A DNA stretch of 55,552 nucleotides from Candidatus Moraniibacteriota bacterium (GTDB taxonomy: Bacteria; Patescibacteriota; Minisyncoccia; Moranbacterales; UBA1568), in assembly GCA_016182385.1 (NCBI GenBank), contig JACPGV010000002.1, forward strand, positions 1 through 55,552, written 5' to 3'. Shown here piece by piece: positions 8,823 to 17,101 of the stretch (position 1 is its first letter; every line of letters starts with the position of its first letter). Under the pieces are notes generated by a model, which worked only from the letters and a program-made list of their open reading frames with translations, was not told the origin of the DNA and made no database searches. Both the position numbers and the translations under genes were made by a program.

Positions 8823-10526
8823 ATGAAACATTTTTCAGGCGATATTTCTATCGTTTTGGGCGGTGCGGCGGGACAAGGAGTGCAAACCGTTGAAGAGTTG
8901 CTGGTAAACGTTCTCAAACGCGAGAAGTATAATGTTTTTGCGTGCAAAGAGTATATGTCTCGTATTCGTGGTGGATCGAATTCGACGGAGATCCGCGTGA
9001 CAGATAAGAAGCGCGCAGCCTTTGTCAATCGCATCGATTTTTTATTTGCGCTTGATAAGGATGTGTTACCGCACTTGAAACATCGAATTTCTTCCAAGAC
9101 GGTTGTGCTTGGAGAAAAAAATAAAATTGTTGATACACAAGAACTGCATGTTATTGATGTGCCGTTTACGCGTTTTGCTCATGAGTTGGGAAATCCTCTT
9201 TATACGAGCACGGTAGCGGTTGGTGTGGCACTCGGATTACTCAAGGCAGACGTGGTGATTTTTCAGGAATATTTACGGACACATTTTGCTCGTAAAGGAG
9301 ATGATATCATAAAGAAAAATCTTGAAGCGGCGGAGAAGGGGTATGTGTTTGGCAAGCATCTTGCCTATAGCGAGGGTATCGAGGTAGTTATGAAAAAAAA
9401 TGAAACGGTAAAAAACGAATTGCTTCTTGATGGACATGAAGCGGTCGGATTGGGAGCGCTTGCCGGTGGATGTGATTATATTTCTTCGTATCCGATGACA
9501 CCAGGAACAGGCGTACTGACATTTCTTGCGCAAAAAGGGAGAGCTCTTGGTGTTATCGTCGATCAAGCGGAAGACGAGATTGCCGCTATCAATCAGGGAT
9601 TGGGTGCGGGATATGCCGGAGCGCGAGCTTTAGTGACAACATCTGGTGGAGGATTTGATCTTATGACAGAGGGAGTGAGTCTTGCTGGAATGATTGAAAC
9701 ACCAATAGTCATTCATATTGCAGGGCGCCCAGGACCCTCGACGGGGTTACCGACGCGGACAGAACAAGCTGATTTGAATTTGGCTTTGTATGCCGGACAT
9801 GGCGAATTTCCACGGGCTATTTTTGCTCCCGGAACGTTAGCTGAGGCTTTTTCTGTTATGGTACAAGCATTTCATATTGCTCATGCTTATCAGATCCCGG
9901 TTTTTATTCTTACGGATCAGTATTTTGTTGATGCTCTCACTACTGTTGCTGAAGAAGATTTTCCTTTTATCGCGTGGCAACAGCATATTGTGAAAACAGA
10001 TGCTTTGTACAAGCGTTATGCTGTTACAGAGAATGGAGTTTCTCCTCGTGGTATTCCCGGCTATGGAGAGGGATTGGTCGGTGTTGATAGTGACGAACAC
10101 GACGACGAAGCGCATATTACGGAAAGCGCCGTCGTACGCGTCGCGATGCATGAAAAGCGTTTGCGAAAAATATCCGGCATAAGAGATGAAGCGTTTTTAC
10201 CGACGGAATTTGGTGATGTGAAGCGCGCGGATACGATTGTGGTTTCGTGGGGATCCAATCGAGGGGTATTGGAAGAGGCATTGGAACATCTCTTGCGTGA
10301 CGACGTGGCGGGAGTGCATTTTTCTCAGGTATATCCGTTGCCGAAAGCGGCAAAAAAAATATTTACTCGCAAAGAGATTATTGTCATTGAGAATAACGCC
10401 AGCGGGCAATTTGCCGAATTATTACAGCAAGAATACGGAGTGAAAGTAAAGAAAAGAATTTTGCAATATGATGGATCGCCGTTTTCGGTTGAGGAAATTA
10501 TTGAAAGAGTAAAGATACTTTTATGA
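8823..10526 (+). CDS. korA: 2-oxoacid:ferredoxin oxidoreductase, fused gamma+alpha subunit
   Basis: N-terminal gamma domain ([17 protein letters not shown]), alpha domain ([39 protein letters not shown]). Confidence 0.88.
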   Translation: MKHFSGDISIVLGGAAGQGVQTVEELLVNVLKREKYNVFACKEYMSRIRGGSNSTEIRVTDKKRAAFVNRIDFLFALDKDVLPHLKHRISSKTVVLGEKNKIVDTQELHVIDVPFTRFAHELGNPLYTSTVAVGVALGLLKADVVIFQEYLRTHFARKGDDIIKKNLEAAEKGYVFGKHLAYSEGIEVVMKKNETVKNELLLDGHEAVGLGALAGGCDYISSYPMTPGTGVLTFLAQKGRALGVIVDQAEDEIAAINQGLGAGYAGARALVTTSGGGFDLMTEGVSLAGMIETPIVIHIAGRPGPSTGLPTRTEQADLNLALYAGHGEFPRAIFAPGTLAEAFSVMVQAFHIAHAYQIPVFILTDQYFVDALTTVAEEDFPFIAWQQHIVKTDALYKRYAVTENGVSPRGIPGYGEGLVGVDSDEHDDEAHITESAVVRVAMHEKRLRKISGIRDEAFLPTEFGDVKRADTIVVSWGSNRGVLEEALEHLLRDDVAGVHFSQVYPLPKAAKKIFTRKEIIVIENNASGQFAELLQQEYGVKVKKRILQYDGSPFSVEEIIERVKILL

Positions 10527-11383
10527 TTGATAAGAAACTATATGATATGCCACTCCATACGGATATTGCATGGTGTCCGGCGTGTGGAAATTTTCCTATT
10601 TTGACTATCGTGAAACATGCTTTGGCCGAGCTTGATATTGCGCCGCAGGAGGCCGTTATTTGTTCCGGCATCGGTCAGGCGGCGAAAACACCGCACTATT
10701 TGCGTGTTAATTATTTCAATGGTTTGCATGGACGAGCGCTCCCACCAGCGATAGGAATCAAAAATGCCAATCCGAAACTTACCGTCATCGCGGAATCGGG
10801 TGATGGCGATACCTATGGCGAGGGGGGCAATCATTTCCTTCATACGATTCGGCGCAATCCCGACATCACGAACATCGTCCATAACAATATGATTTACGGA
10901 CTGACGAAAGGACAAGCGTCGCCGACGTCTGAAAAAGGCTTGAAAAATCCGCTTCAGCCGAATGGCGTCGTCGTGGAACCGTTCAATCCGGTAGCGGTAG
11001 CGCTCGCGGCCGGAGCGACATTTGTGGCACGTGCATTTGCTGCGGATATCGCTCAGTCCAAAGAAATCGTCAAGGCGGCCATTTTACACAAGGGGTACGC
11101 GCTCGTCGATATTTTCCAGCCCTGTGTGGTATTCAACAAACAAAACACGTATCAGTGGTTCAAAGAACATACGTACTCTCTCGATGAAACGTATGACAAG
11201 ATGGACAAGATGAAAGCAATGGAACTCGCCTTCGATCAGGAAAAGTTCGCCTTGGGCGTGATATATCAAGAAACCGGCCGCCCCACCTATGAAACTCTTG
11301 TTCGTGAGGGTGAGGAACCTTTGTTTTTACGTAAACAAAACAACGCGGAAATGTTTCAGCAATTATTGCAAAGTTTCAAATAG
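10523..11383 (+). CDS. korB: 2-oxoacid:ferredoxin oxidoreductase beta subunit
   Basis: TPP-binding [57 protein letters not shown]; overlaps korA stop. Confidence 0.92.
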   Translation: MIDKKLYDMPLHTDIAWCPACGNFPILTIVKHALAELDIAPQEAVICSGIGQAAKTPHYLRVNYFNGLHGRALPPAIGIKNANPKLTVIAESGDGDTYGEGGNHFLHTIRRNPDITNIVHNNMIYGLTKGQASPTSEKGLKNPLQPNGVVVEPFNPVAVALAAGATFVARAFAADIAQSKEIVKAAILHKGYALVDIFQPCVVFNKQNTYQWFKEHTYSLDETYDKMDKMKAMELAFDQEKFALGVIYQETGRPTYETLVREGEEPLFLRKQNNAEMFQQLLQSFK

Positions 11384-11400
11384 CGTCGAGAACACAGAAT

Positions 11401-11430
11401 AAAAAGAGGTCTCTACGGACCTCTTTTTAT
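11401..11430. terminator. Bidirectional intrinsic terminator between convergent korB and sufT-like gene
   Basis: AAAAAGAGGTC-tctacg-GACCTCTTTTT. Confidence 0.85.
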
Positions 11431-11750
11431 TATTCCAAACCTAATTGTATTCTCGCTTCGGGGGATATTTTTTCCGGTGTCCATGGTGGATCGAAAACAA
11501 GATCAATTTTTACATCTTCAATATCGTCAATTTCCATTATTTTATCCTCAATTTCTTTTTGGATCGTACCGAAAAGGGGACAGCCGATAGTGGTGAGAGT
11601 CATCGTGATAAGACAGACACCGTCTTTGGAAATGGCAATAGCATAAATGAGCCCCAAATCCCAAATGGAAATACCAAGTTCAGGATCCATTACCTTTCTG
11701 AGTTGGTCTTGGACGGCGGTTTTTAAATTTTTTGATGATTTTTGCTTCAT
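11430..11750 (-). CDS. SufT/MIP18 (DUF59) family Fe-S assembly protein
   Basis: VMDPELGISIWDLGLIYAIAI ... TIGCPLF ... VDLVFDPPWTPEKIS. Confidence 0.88.
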   Translation of the reverse strand: MKQKSSKNLKTAVQDQLRKVMDPELGISIWDLGLIYAIAISKDGVCLITMTLTTIGCPLFGTIQKEIEDKIMEIDDIEDVKIDLVFDPPWTPEKISPEARIQLGLE

Positions 11751-11858
11751 AGGCAGATGAATATGGAACGCAGTAGAGAGAATATAATTTTTTTGAACAA
11801 CGATCCTTCATAGAGAGGACCGTCTCTATACTCTCCAGTATTCAATATTCCTGAAGGT

Positions 11859-12128
11859 CTAGGCGGGGAAAATAATTTTCCCAGTTTCGTCCTTGATGAT
11901 GATAGCGGCGACGGGGCAGGCGCGCGCGGCATTGAGAATAGTTTCCTGATCATCCTGATCGACAGAGGAAAGGATGTTGGCTTTGCCGGCATCGTTTAAG
12001 GCAAACGTGTTTGGTGCCATAGCGGTACAAGGGGCCGCACCGATACAGACATTTTCATCGACTTCCACGGTCCAGCCGTTTTTGAGAGTTACCGGACCCG
12101 CGGGTTTGCTTTCATCTTTCCAAGCCAT
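11859..12128 (-). CDS. Ferredoxin, [3Fe-4S]-type ligand pattern (CIGAAPC ... CP)
   Basis: VDENVCIGAAPCTAMAPNTF...ARACPVAAI: the second Cys of the usual CxxCxxC is Ala. Confidence 0.8.
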   Translation of the reverse strand: MAWKDESKPAGPVTLKNGWTVEVDENVCIGAAPCTAMAPNTFALNDAGKANILSSVDQDDQETILNAARACPVAAIIIKDETGKIIFPA

Positions 12129-12198
12129 ATTTTTATGATTACATTGTTACATAGCTACAGTGCTTTATTGTTTTTCAACCATAAAACAATCTAACCAT

Positions 12199-12567
12199 TC
12201 AACGGGTATTTTTTAGAAACGCCTTCTTGAATGTCTCGAGCGAGAGAAGACCGCATTTGAGCCGCGCAGGGGAAAGCGTCACGCCGAGGAGTTCAAATAC
12301 GTTTTTTGGTTCGAGAGCGAGGGCTTCTTTTACGGATTTGCCTTTGATCGCTTCGGTAAGAAGTGAGGCGCTGGCCTGTGAAATAGCGCACCCAGAACCG
12401 GAAAACTTCACGTCTAGAATAGTATCATTTTTTACGAGAATGTGCATCCCAAGCCGGTCGCCGCAGGTGGGATTATTCGCTTGTGCGCTATGCGTGGCGT
12501 GTTTCAATTCGCCACGATTGCGGGGATTGCGGTAGTGGTCGAGGATGAGATCGTGGTAAATACTCAT
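12199..12567 (-). CDS. sufU: Fe-S cluster scaffold SufU/IscU-like
   Basis: YHDLILDHYRNPRNRGEL, NPTCGDRL, GSGCAISQASASLL, RLKCGLL: three conserved Cys. Confidence 0.92.
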   Translation of the reverse strand: MSIYHDLILDHYRNPRNRGELKHATHSAQANNPTCGDRLGMHILVKNDTILDVKFSGSGCAISQASASLLTEAIKGKSVKEALALEPKNVFELLGVTLSPARLKCGLLSLETFKKAFLKNTR

Positions 12568-13784
12568 AGGATTTTTCTTATTTCCTTCAATCGTTTGATC
12601 AGTCTATCAATGTCTTCTTTTGAATTATAAACCGAGAACGAAAGCCGGGTCGTCGCGTCGAGATTAAGGGCGCGGTGGAGAGGAGCGGCGCAATGTTCGC
12701 CGGCGCGGACGCAGATGTTTGATTCGCCCAAAAGGTGCGCGATATCGTGCGGATGCATACCGTGAATAGCAAAAGCGATGATACCACTACGCTTTTTCGC
12801 ATCTTTCGGGCCAATGAGGCGGATCGTTTTACCGAAAGCTCCGCTCAGTTTTTCGAGAGCGTATTTTGTGAGGGTTTCTTCGTGTGCGCGGATATTTTCG
12901 ACACCGATATTTTTCATAAAATCGATAGCCGCGCCCCATGCGATGACACCTCCGATGTTTGGCGTACCGGCTTCGAAACGAAAGGGGATTTCTCGGTATT
13001 TTGGTGTTTCCGCACAGCTCTCAAGCACCATTCCGCCGCCGAAAGAAACGGGGGGAAGCGTTTCAAGAAGCGCTTCTTTGCCGAAAAGTACGCCGACACC
13101 GGTCGGACCGAATGCTTTGTGTGCGGAAAAGGCGACGAAGTCGGCGTTCCACAAGGAAACATCGATTGGTTGGTGCCCGATCGCCTGTGCCGCATCGACG
13201 ACGACGACAGCGTGTGGATTTTTCTCTTTGATGCGCTTCACGATCTCGGAAACCGGATTGATGCCGCCTATGACATTGGAGACGGCGGAGAAAGCAACAA
13301 TTTTTGTGTGTTCGTCCGTCATATCGACAAGGGCGTCTCTGTCGACGCATTCGTCCGTATCGATCGGCGCGACACGGAATTCGGCGCCCGTTCTTGTGGC
13401 GAGTTCTTTCCACGGAAGGAAATTGGAATGGTGCTCGAGCACGGTTGCAAGGATGTTGTCTTTCGGAGTGACGAGGGATTCGAGGAGTCTCGCGGCGAGG
13501 TTGAGCGAGGCAGTGGCACCATCCGTGAAGATCACCTCTTTTTCGTTTCGAGCGCCGATAAAGGCCGCTGTTTTTTGGCGTGTCATTTCGAACGTGTCCG
13601 TCGCTTTTTCGGCCAGGGGGTAGAGTCCGCGTCCGACATTCGTGGAATACCGTTCCAGATATTCCCGTTCGGCGTCGATTACTGTTTCCGGTTTGAGCGT
13701 CGTCGCGGCCGAATCGAGGTACGTCAAATCAGGATGGTGGCGGAAGATGGGGAAATGGTTTCGAATATCGCTTGTATAGGCCAT
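12564..13784 (-). CDS. sufS: Cysteine desulfurase SufS
   Basis: FPIFRHHPDLTYLDSAATTLKP, DFVAFSAHKAFGPTGVGVLFGK, CVRAGEHCAAPLHRAL. Confidence 0.95.
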   Translation of the reverse strand: MAYTSDIRNHFPIFRHHPDLTYLDSAATTLKPETVIDAEREYLERYSTNVGRGLYPLAEKATDTFEMTRQKTAAFIGARNEKEVIFTDGATASLNLAARLLESLVTPKDNILATVLEHHSNFLPWKELATRTGAEFRVAPIDTDECVDRDALVDMTDEHTKIVAFSAVSNVIGGINPVSEIVKRIKEKNPHAVVVVDAAQAIGHQPIDVSLWNADFVAFSAHKAFGPTGVGVLFGKEALLETLPPVSFGGGMVLESCAETPKYREIPFRFEAGTPNIGGVIAWGAAIDFMKNIGVENIRAHEETLTKYALEKLSGAFGKTIRLIGPKDAKKRSGIIAFAIHGMHPHDIAHLLGESNICVRAGEHCAAPLHRALNLDATTRLSFSVYNSKEDIDRLIKRLKEIRKIL

Positions 13785-13851
13785 AAAATAGAAAAACAGA
13801 CTGAAAGAGTCCGAATTACACTACTCACAAAGATAACATAGCTTCTCGTAA

Positions 13852-13880
13852 TTGACAAGAGTCACAAAAAGTGCTATAAT
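13852..13880 (+). promoter_or_regulatory. Consensus sigma70-like promoter of the DGR target gene
   Basis: TTGACA (13852-13857), 17 bp spacer, TATAAT (13875-13880), ~88 bp upstream of ATG 13968. Confidence 0.85.
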
Positions 13881-13967
13881 GAATCGTTTCGTAGTCATTG
13901 TTTTATTCGACTGCAAACCGCATCTTCCCGGGCGTATCGGGAATGTACTTTTGAAAAGGAGACTGCG

Positions 13968-14672
13968 ATGACGACTCAGTCGATCACGCAAGACCAGGAA
14001 AAGCAACTGAAGCGTTTTCTCGAAGACGCTTCCGTATCAGCGACTCGCTCGGCCCTCGCCCAAGTGCCTCTCGACAAGGAAGGCGCACAGCAGGTCATCG
14101 AGCGGGGGGACGCACTCAAGGCCGAAATCGAACGGGCCACCATCAACGCCCTGAAGAGACTCGGCTCGCGCTACCCGGTGCTTACGGAAACGCGGCTTCT
14201 CAAGCCCGTGGCCCAAGCAACCGTTCCGGCACGAACGAAGCCCTTCAATGTGGCGGAGTTCTACCAGACCGGCCCCGGCCTCTACGTCTACGACACCTTC
14301 GCAGACCGTCTCGACCTCCACGCCAGACAGGCGGTGGACTCGGCTCCCGAGCGTCCCTACGTGGCCTCGCTTCTCAAAGCGAACGCCTACGACAAGGACA
14401 TTCGCAAGGAACTGCCGGAAACCCACCTGTCGACGCTCGAAGACATCGCAGGCCTGATCGAAGCACAGCCCAACGGCAAGTCGGGCTTCCTGCTGAACAA
14501 CGGCTACGCGAACATCTTCTACGTCGAGGGCAAAAACGGTGAAGTCTTCGCCGTGGATGTCTACTGGGGCTCGGACGACCGCGAGTGGGACGTCGGCGGC
14601 TGGGAGCTCGACGAGGATGGCCACTGGGACGCTGACTTCCAGGTTCTCTGCCCAGGCAACGCAGCGCTCTGA
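13968..14672 (+). CDS. DGR target (variable) protein, 234 aa, VR at the C-terminus
   Basis: RBS AAAAGGAGACTGCG-ATG; 3' end forms VR paired with TR at +450 bp; markedly GC-rich (37/60 G+C in 14281-14340). Confidence 0.9.
   Translation: MTTQSITQDQEKQLKRFLEDASVSATRSALAQVPLDKEGAQQVIERGDALKAEIERATINALKRLGSRYPVLTETRLLKPVAQATVPARTKPFNVAEFYQTGPGLYVYDTFADRLDLHARQAVDSAPERPYVASLLKANAYDKDIRKELPETHLSTLEDIAGLIEAQPNGKSGFLLNNGYANIFYVEGKNGEVFAVDVYWGSDDREWDVGGWELDEDGHWDADFQVLCPGNAAL
14541..14657 (+). repeat. DGR variable repeat (VR)
   Basis: 117 bp aligned without gaps to 14991-15107; 17 mismatches, all opposite TR adenines (13 A>G, 3 A>T, 1 A>C). Confidence 0.95.
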
Positions 14673-14718
14673 CCCTTTCGCCACTTCGGCAAAGGACCCT
14701 TGGACCCTTAGTCTCTTA

Positions 14719-14760
14719 GACCCTTGGAACTACAACAAGTTCCCGGGGTCTTTTTCTTTT
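14719..14760 (+). terminator. Intrinsic terminator downstream of DGR target gene
   Basis: GACCCTTGGAAC-tacaacaa-GTTCCCGGGGTC (11/12 pairs incl. one G-U) then TTTTTCTTTT. Confidence 0.8.
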
Positions 14761-14972
14761 GATACAATGAAAGAGGTGTGTTGGAAATTTCTTTCGGCTA
14801 CGGCTGAAAGGTCAGGATACTGGAAGTGAAATGTGCCAGAGTAGTTGCGGAAACTTTCTTCAACTAGAGTGCCACTTTGTTTTCAAAAAATATAATGCGT
14901 TGGTGTCTTGAACTGGCGGACTTCTATGTCCCGCATACGATACAATCCTAAGAGTATTCAAAGGGTGGTGGA

Positions 14973-15134
14973 ATGGATGGTTCAAGGCACAAAGTCTTCG
15001 CCGTGAATGTCAACTGGAACTCGGACAACCGCAAGTGGAACGTCAACGACTGGAAGCTCGACGAGAATGGCAACTGGAACGCTGACAACCAGGTTCTCTG
15101 CCCAGGCCACGCTTCAAATTTCTCTCGTCTTTAA
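14973..15134 (+). ncRNA. DGR template repeat RNA region; exact 5' end unknown
   Basis: TR 14991-15107 followed by a hairpin+T tract; TATAAT at 14892-14897 is a possible upstream -10. Confidence 0.65.
14991..15107 (+). repeat. DGR template repeat (TR)
   Basis: Reads KVFAVNVNWNSDNRKWNVNDWKLDENGNWNADNQVLCPG in the VR frame: 10 AAY codons at positions varied in VR; 3' end CAGGTTCTCTGCCCAGGC identical to VR (IMH-like). Confidence 0.95.
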
Positions 15135-15152
15135 GGCGAGAGTTTTGTTTTT
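15122..15152 (+). terminator. Intrinsic terminator after TR (also overlaps 3' end of minus-strand avd-like gene)
   Basis: Near-perfect palindrome CTCTCGTCTTTAAGGCGAGAG followed by TTTTGTTTTT. Confidence 0.8.
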
Positions 15153-15515
15153 AGGCCTTTCTTCCAGCCCCCAAGCATCCGACCGATTTCCTGAAGTTCC
15201 GTAGAGAGTCCGAGGTATTTTTTGTTATCGATTAGCTTATTTTCCCAGCCGATTTGTAGGAAGAATTTGAGAAGATCGGTTTTACCGATGATAGCGGTCA
15301 GATACTGGATTTTAGTTTCCGGCTTTGCGTATTGGGCTCGGAAGAGGAGCTCAAGCGTATCGAGGAAGAGACGATCGATTTTTTCGCCAAATGTGTAACG
15401 ATGAATTTTTGGAATATGAGCGATAAAACTTTGCCACAGCTGATAGGCGGCCTTCAGTTGAACAATGACGCTGATTTGTCCCGATCCTGCGGGGGGGGGT
15501 ATTTCCAGGAATCAT
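15131..15515 (-). pseudogene. avd-like DGR accessory (four-helix-bundle) gene, frameshifted at a C9/G9 tract (15491-15499)
   Basis: Manual minus-strand translation: ISVIVQLKAAYQLWQSFIAHIPKIHRYTFGEKIDRLFLDTLELLFRAQYAKPETKIQYLTAIIGKTDLLKFFLQIGWENKLIDNKKYLGLSTELQEIGRMLGGWKKGLKTKLSP*; removing one C restores MIPGNTPPAGSGQ- from ATG at 15515. Confidence 0.85.
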
Positions 15516-16556
15516 TATAGGAAAAAGAAGAAAAAATTAGTCGTTTCTTATGATGATATCATATCCCTCGAGAATCTCCTTGCCGCGTGGAAGGAATTCC
15601 TGAAAGGAAAAAGGAACAAAAAGGACGTCCAGGAATTCGAAGCACATCTTATGGACAATCTCTTCGTGCTCTACGAAGATCTGAAAAACAAGACCTACGA
15701 GCACGGCGGCTATCAGGCTTTTAAAATCAATGATCCGAAGCCGCGCGATATTCACAAGGCGTCAGTGAGAGATCGTCTCGTACATCGCGCCATTTACCGG
15801 ATTCTCTATCCGTTCTTTGACACGCTCTTCATCGCTGATTCGTATTCCTGCCGAGAGGGGAAGGGCACGCACAAGGCACTCGATCGTTTCAGGGTCTTTT
15901 CCCGAAAGGTTTCTTGCAACCATACCAAGACCACTTGGGTGCTCAAGTGCGACATCCGGAAATTTTTTGCATCGATCGATCAGGATATCCTCTTGCGTAT
16001 TCTTCGTGAGTGGATCCAAGACGAAGATATTCTGTGGCTGCTGGGGAAGGTAGTACGAAGTTTTTCTTCTTCGACAGCGCGAAATGTCGGATTGCCGCTT
16101 GGCAATCTTACCTCACAGCTTCTCGTGAACATCTCTATGAATGAATTTGATCAATTCGTGAAACATCGATTGCGGGCAAGATATTACATTCGATACGCCG
16201 ATGACTTTGTCATCTTGTCTCGGGACAAAGTATGGTTAGAGTGTATCTTGGCAGAGATAGGGAGGTTCTTGGATGAAAGGCTACATCTCAAATTGCATCC
16301 GGACAAAGTGTTTATCCAAACAGTCGTTTCGGGTGTCGATTTTCTTGGCTGGATGCACTTTTCTGATCATTGCGTGCTGCGGACGGTGACAAAAAAGAGG
16401 ATGTTCCGGAAACTCTGCGAGAAGAACATTTTCTCGTATCTCGGATTGCTTTCGCATGGGAACGGGTATCGGTTGCGAAGAAAACTCACTTCCTTATTTT
16501 TCAGCGATGGAAAGAAACTGTCTGAGGGTAGGGAGGATATCTTTTTCGACGAGTAG
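15465..16556 (+). CDS. DGR-type reverse transcriptase
   Basis: VLKCDIRKFFASIDQ, GLPLGNLTSQLLVNI (DGR-type xGxxxSQ), YIRYADDFVIL, LKLHPDKVFIQ, VDFLGW; RT homology begins near 15540 so true start is uncertain. Confidence 0.92.
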   Translation: MTLICPDPAGGGISRNHYRKKKKKLVVSYDDIISLENLLAAWKEFLKGKRNKKDVQEFEAHLMDNLFVLYEDLKNKTYEHGGYQAFKINDPKPRDIHKASVRDRLVHRAIYRILYPFFDTLFIADSYSCREGKGTHKALDRFRVFSRKVSCNHTKTTWVLKCDIRKFFASIDQDILLRILREWIQDEDILWLLGKVVRSFSSSTARNVGLPLGNLTSQLLVNISMNEFDQFVKHRLRARYYIRYADDFVILSRDKVWLECILAEIGRFLDERLHLKLHPDKVFIQTVVSGVDFLGWMHFSDHCVLRTVTKKRMFRKLCEKNIFSYLGLLSHGNGYRLRRKLTSLFFSDGKKLSEGREDIFFDE

Positions 16557-17090
16557 CTTCATTTTTTCCAAAGTTTCATTGAAGAATCCGTCGACTAGAA
16601 GTTGTTGTGCTTGTTTTTTTGAAAGACCTCTCGACTGGGCGAAGAAGAGCTGTTTTGGATCGAAAGATGCGATAGCAGCGGCGTGGTGACATTTCACGTT
16701 ATTCGTAAGAATTTCGAGCGTCGGCTTGGCGGATGCTTGGGCGAACGGCGAGAGAAGGAGCGCACGACATTCGTATGAGGCGTCACTTCTCGCGGCCTTT
16801 TTTTCAATTTTTATCAATCCTTCCGAAGAAAACGTCGCCTCATCGAAGAGAGCCGTTTTTACGATCGCACGGGAGACGGTATTGGGCGCGGAATGTTTTT
16901 GGACGAGAGAAAGAGTTTTTTGTTCCGTATTTTTTCCCGTGAAAAGGGCGAAAATATGCGCCTCGGCGCCAATGTCTGTGAGTTCGAACGTGATACTTCC
17001 AAAACGATTGAGAAGAAAGAAAACAGCCTTCTCATTCTTTTTGAGACGATAGGTGTTGTTTGTGTCGGTTGAAATATCAAGAAATCGCAT
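16494..17090 (-). CDS. sufD: SufD-like Fe-S assembly protein (short form)
   Basis: SufBD C-terminal core: ILTNNVKCHHAAAIASFDPKQLFFAQSRGLSKKQAQQLLVDGFFNE; directly downstream of sufB. Confidence 0.85.
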   Translation of the reverse strand: MRFLDISTDTNNTYRLKKNEKAVFFLLNRFGSITFELTDIGAEAHIFALFTGKNTEQKTLSLVQKHSAPNTVSRAIVKTALFDEATFSSEGLIKIEKKAARSDASYECRALLLSPFAQASAKPTLEILTNNVKCHHAAAIASFDPKQLFFAQSRGLSKKQAQQLLVDGFFNETLEKMKLLVEKDILPTLRQFLSIAEK

Positions 17091-17101
17091 AGAGAGGATG
17101 T

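Noticed and set aside
12735-13841. 368-aa plus-strand ORF antisense to sufS
   Set aside because: Overlaps a well-supported sufS; a long antisense frame is expected from codon bias; no recognisable domain.
14037-14684. 215-aa minus-strand ORF antisense to the DGR target
   Set aside because: High-GC antisense artefact; VR mutational pattern fits the plus-strand frame.
14991-15134. TR interpreted as a decayed (G-to-A hypermutated) duplicate of the target 3' end
   Set aside because: Substitutions also include A/T and A/C pairs, all at TR adenines, with zero other changes and an adjacent DGR-type RT; DGR TR/VR explains it far better.
15007-15204. 65-aa ORF across TR (MSTGTRTTASG...)
   Set aside because: Out of frame relative to VR; low-complexity composition due to TR sequence; no coding support.
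15332-15520. 62-aa plus-strand ORF between TR and RT
   Set aside because: Antisense to the convincing avd-like reading frame; no RBS or homology.
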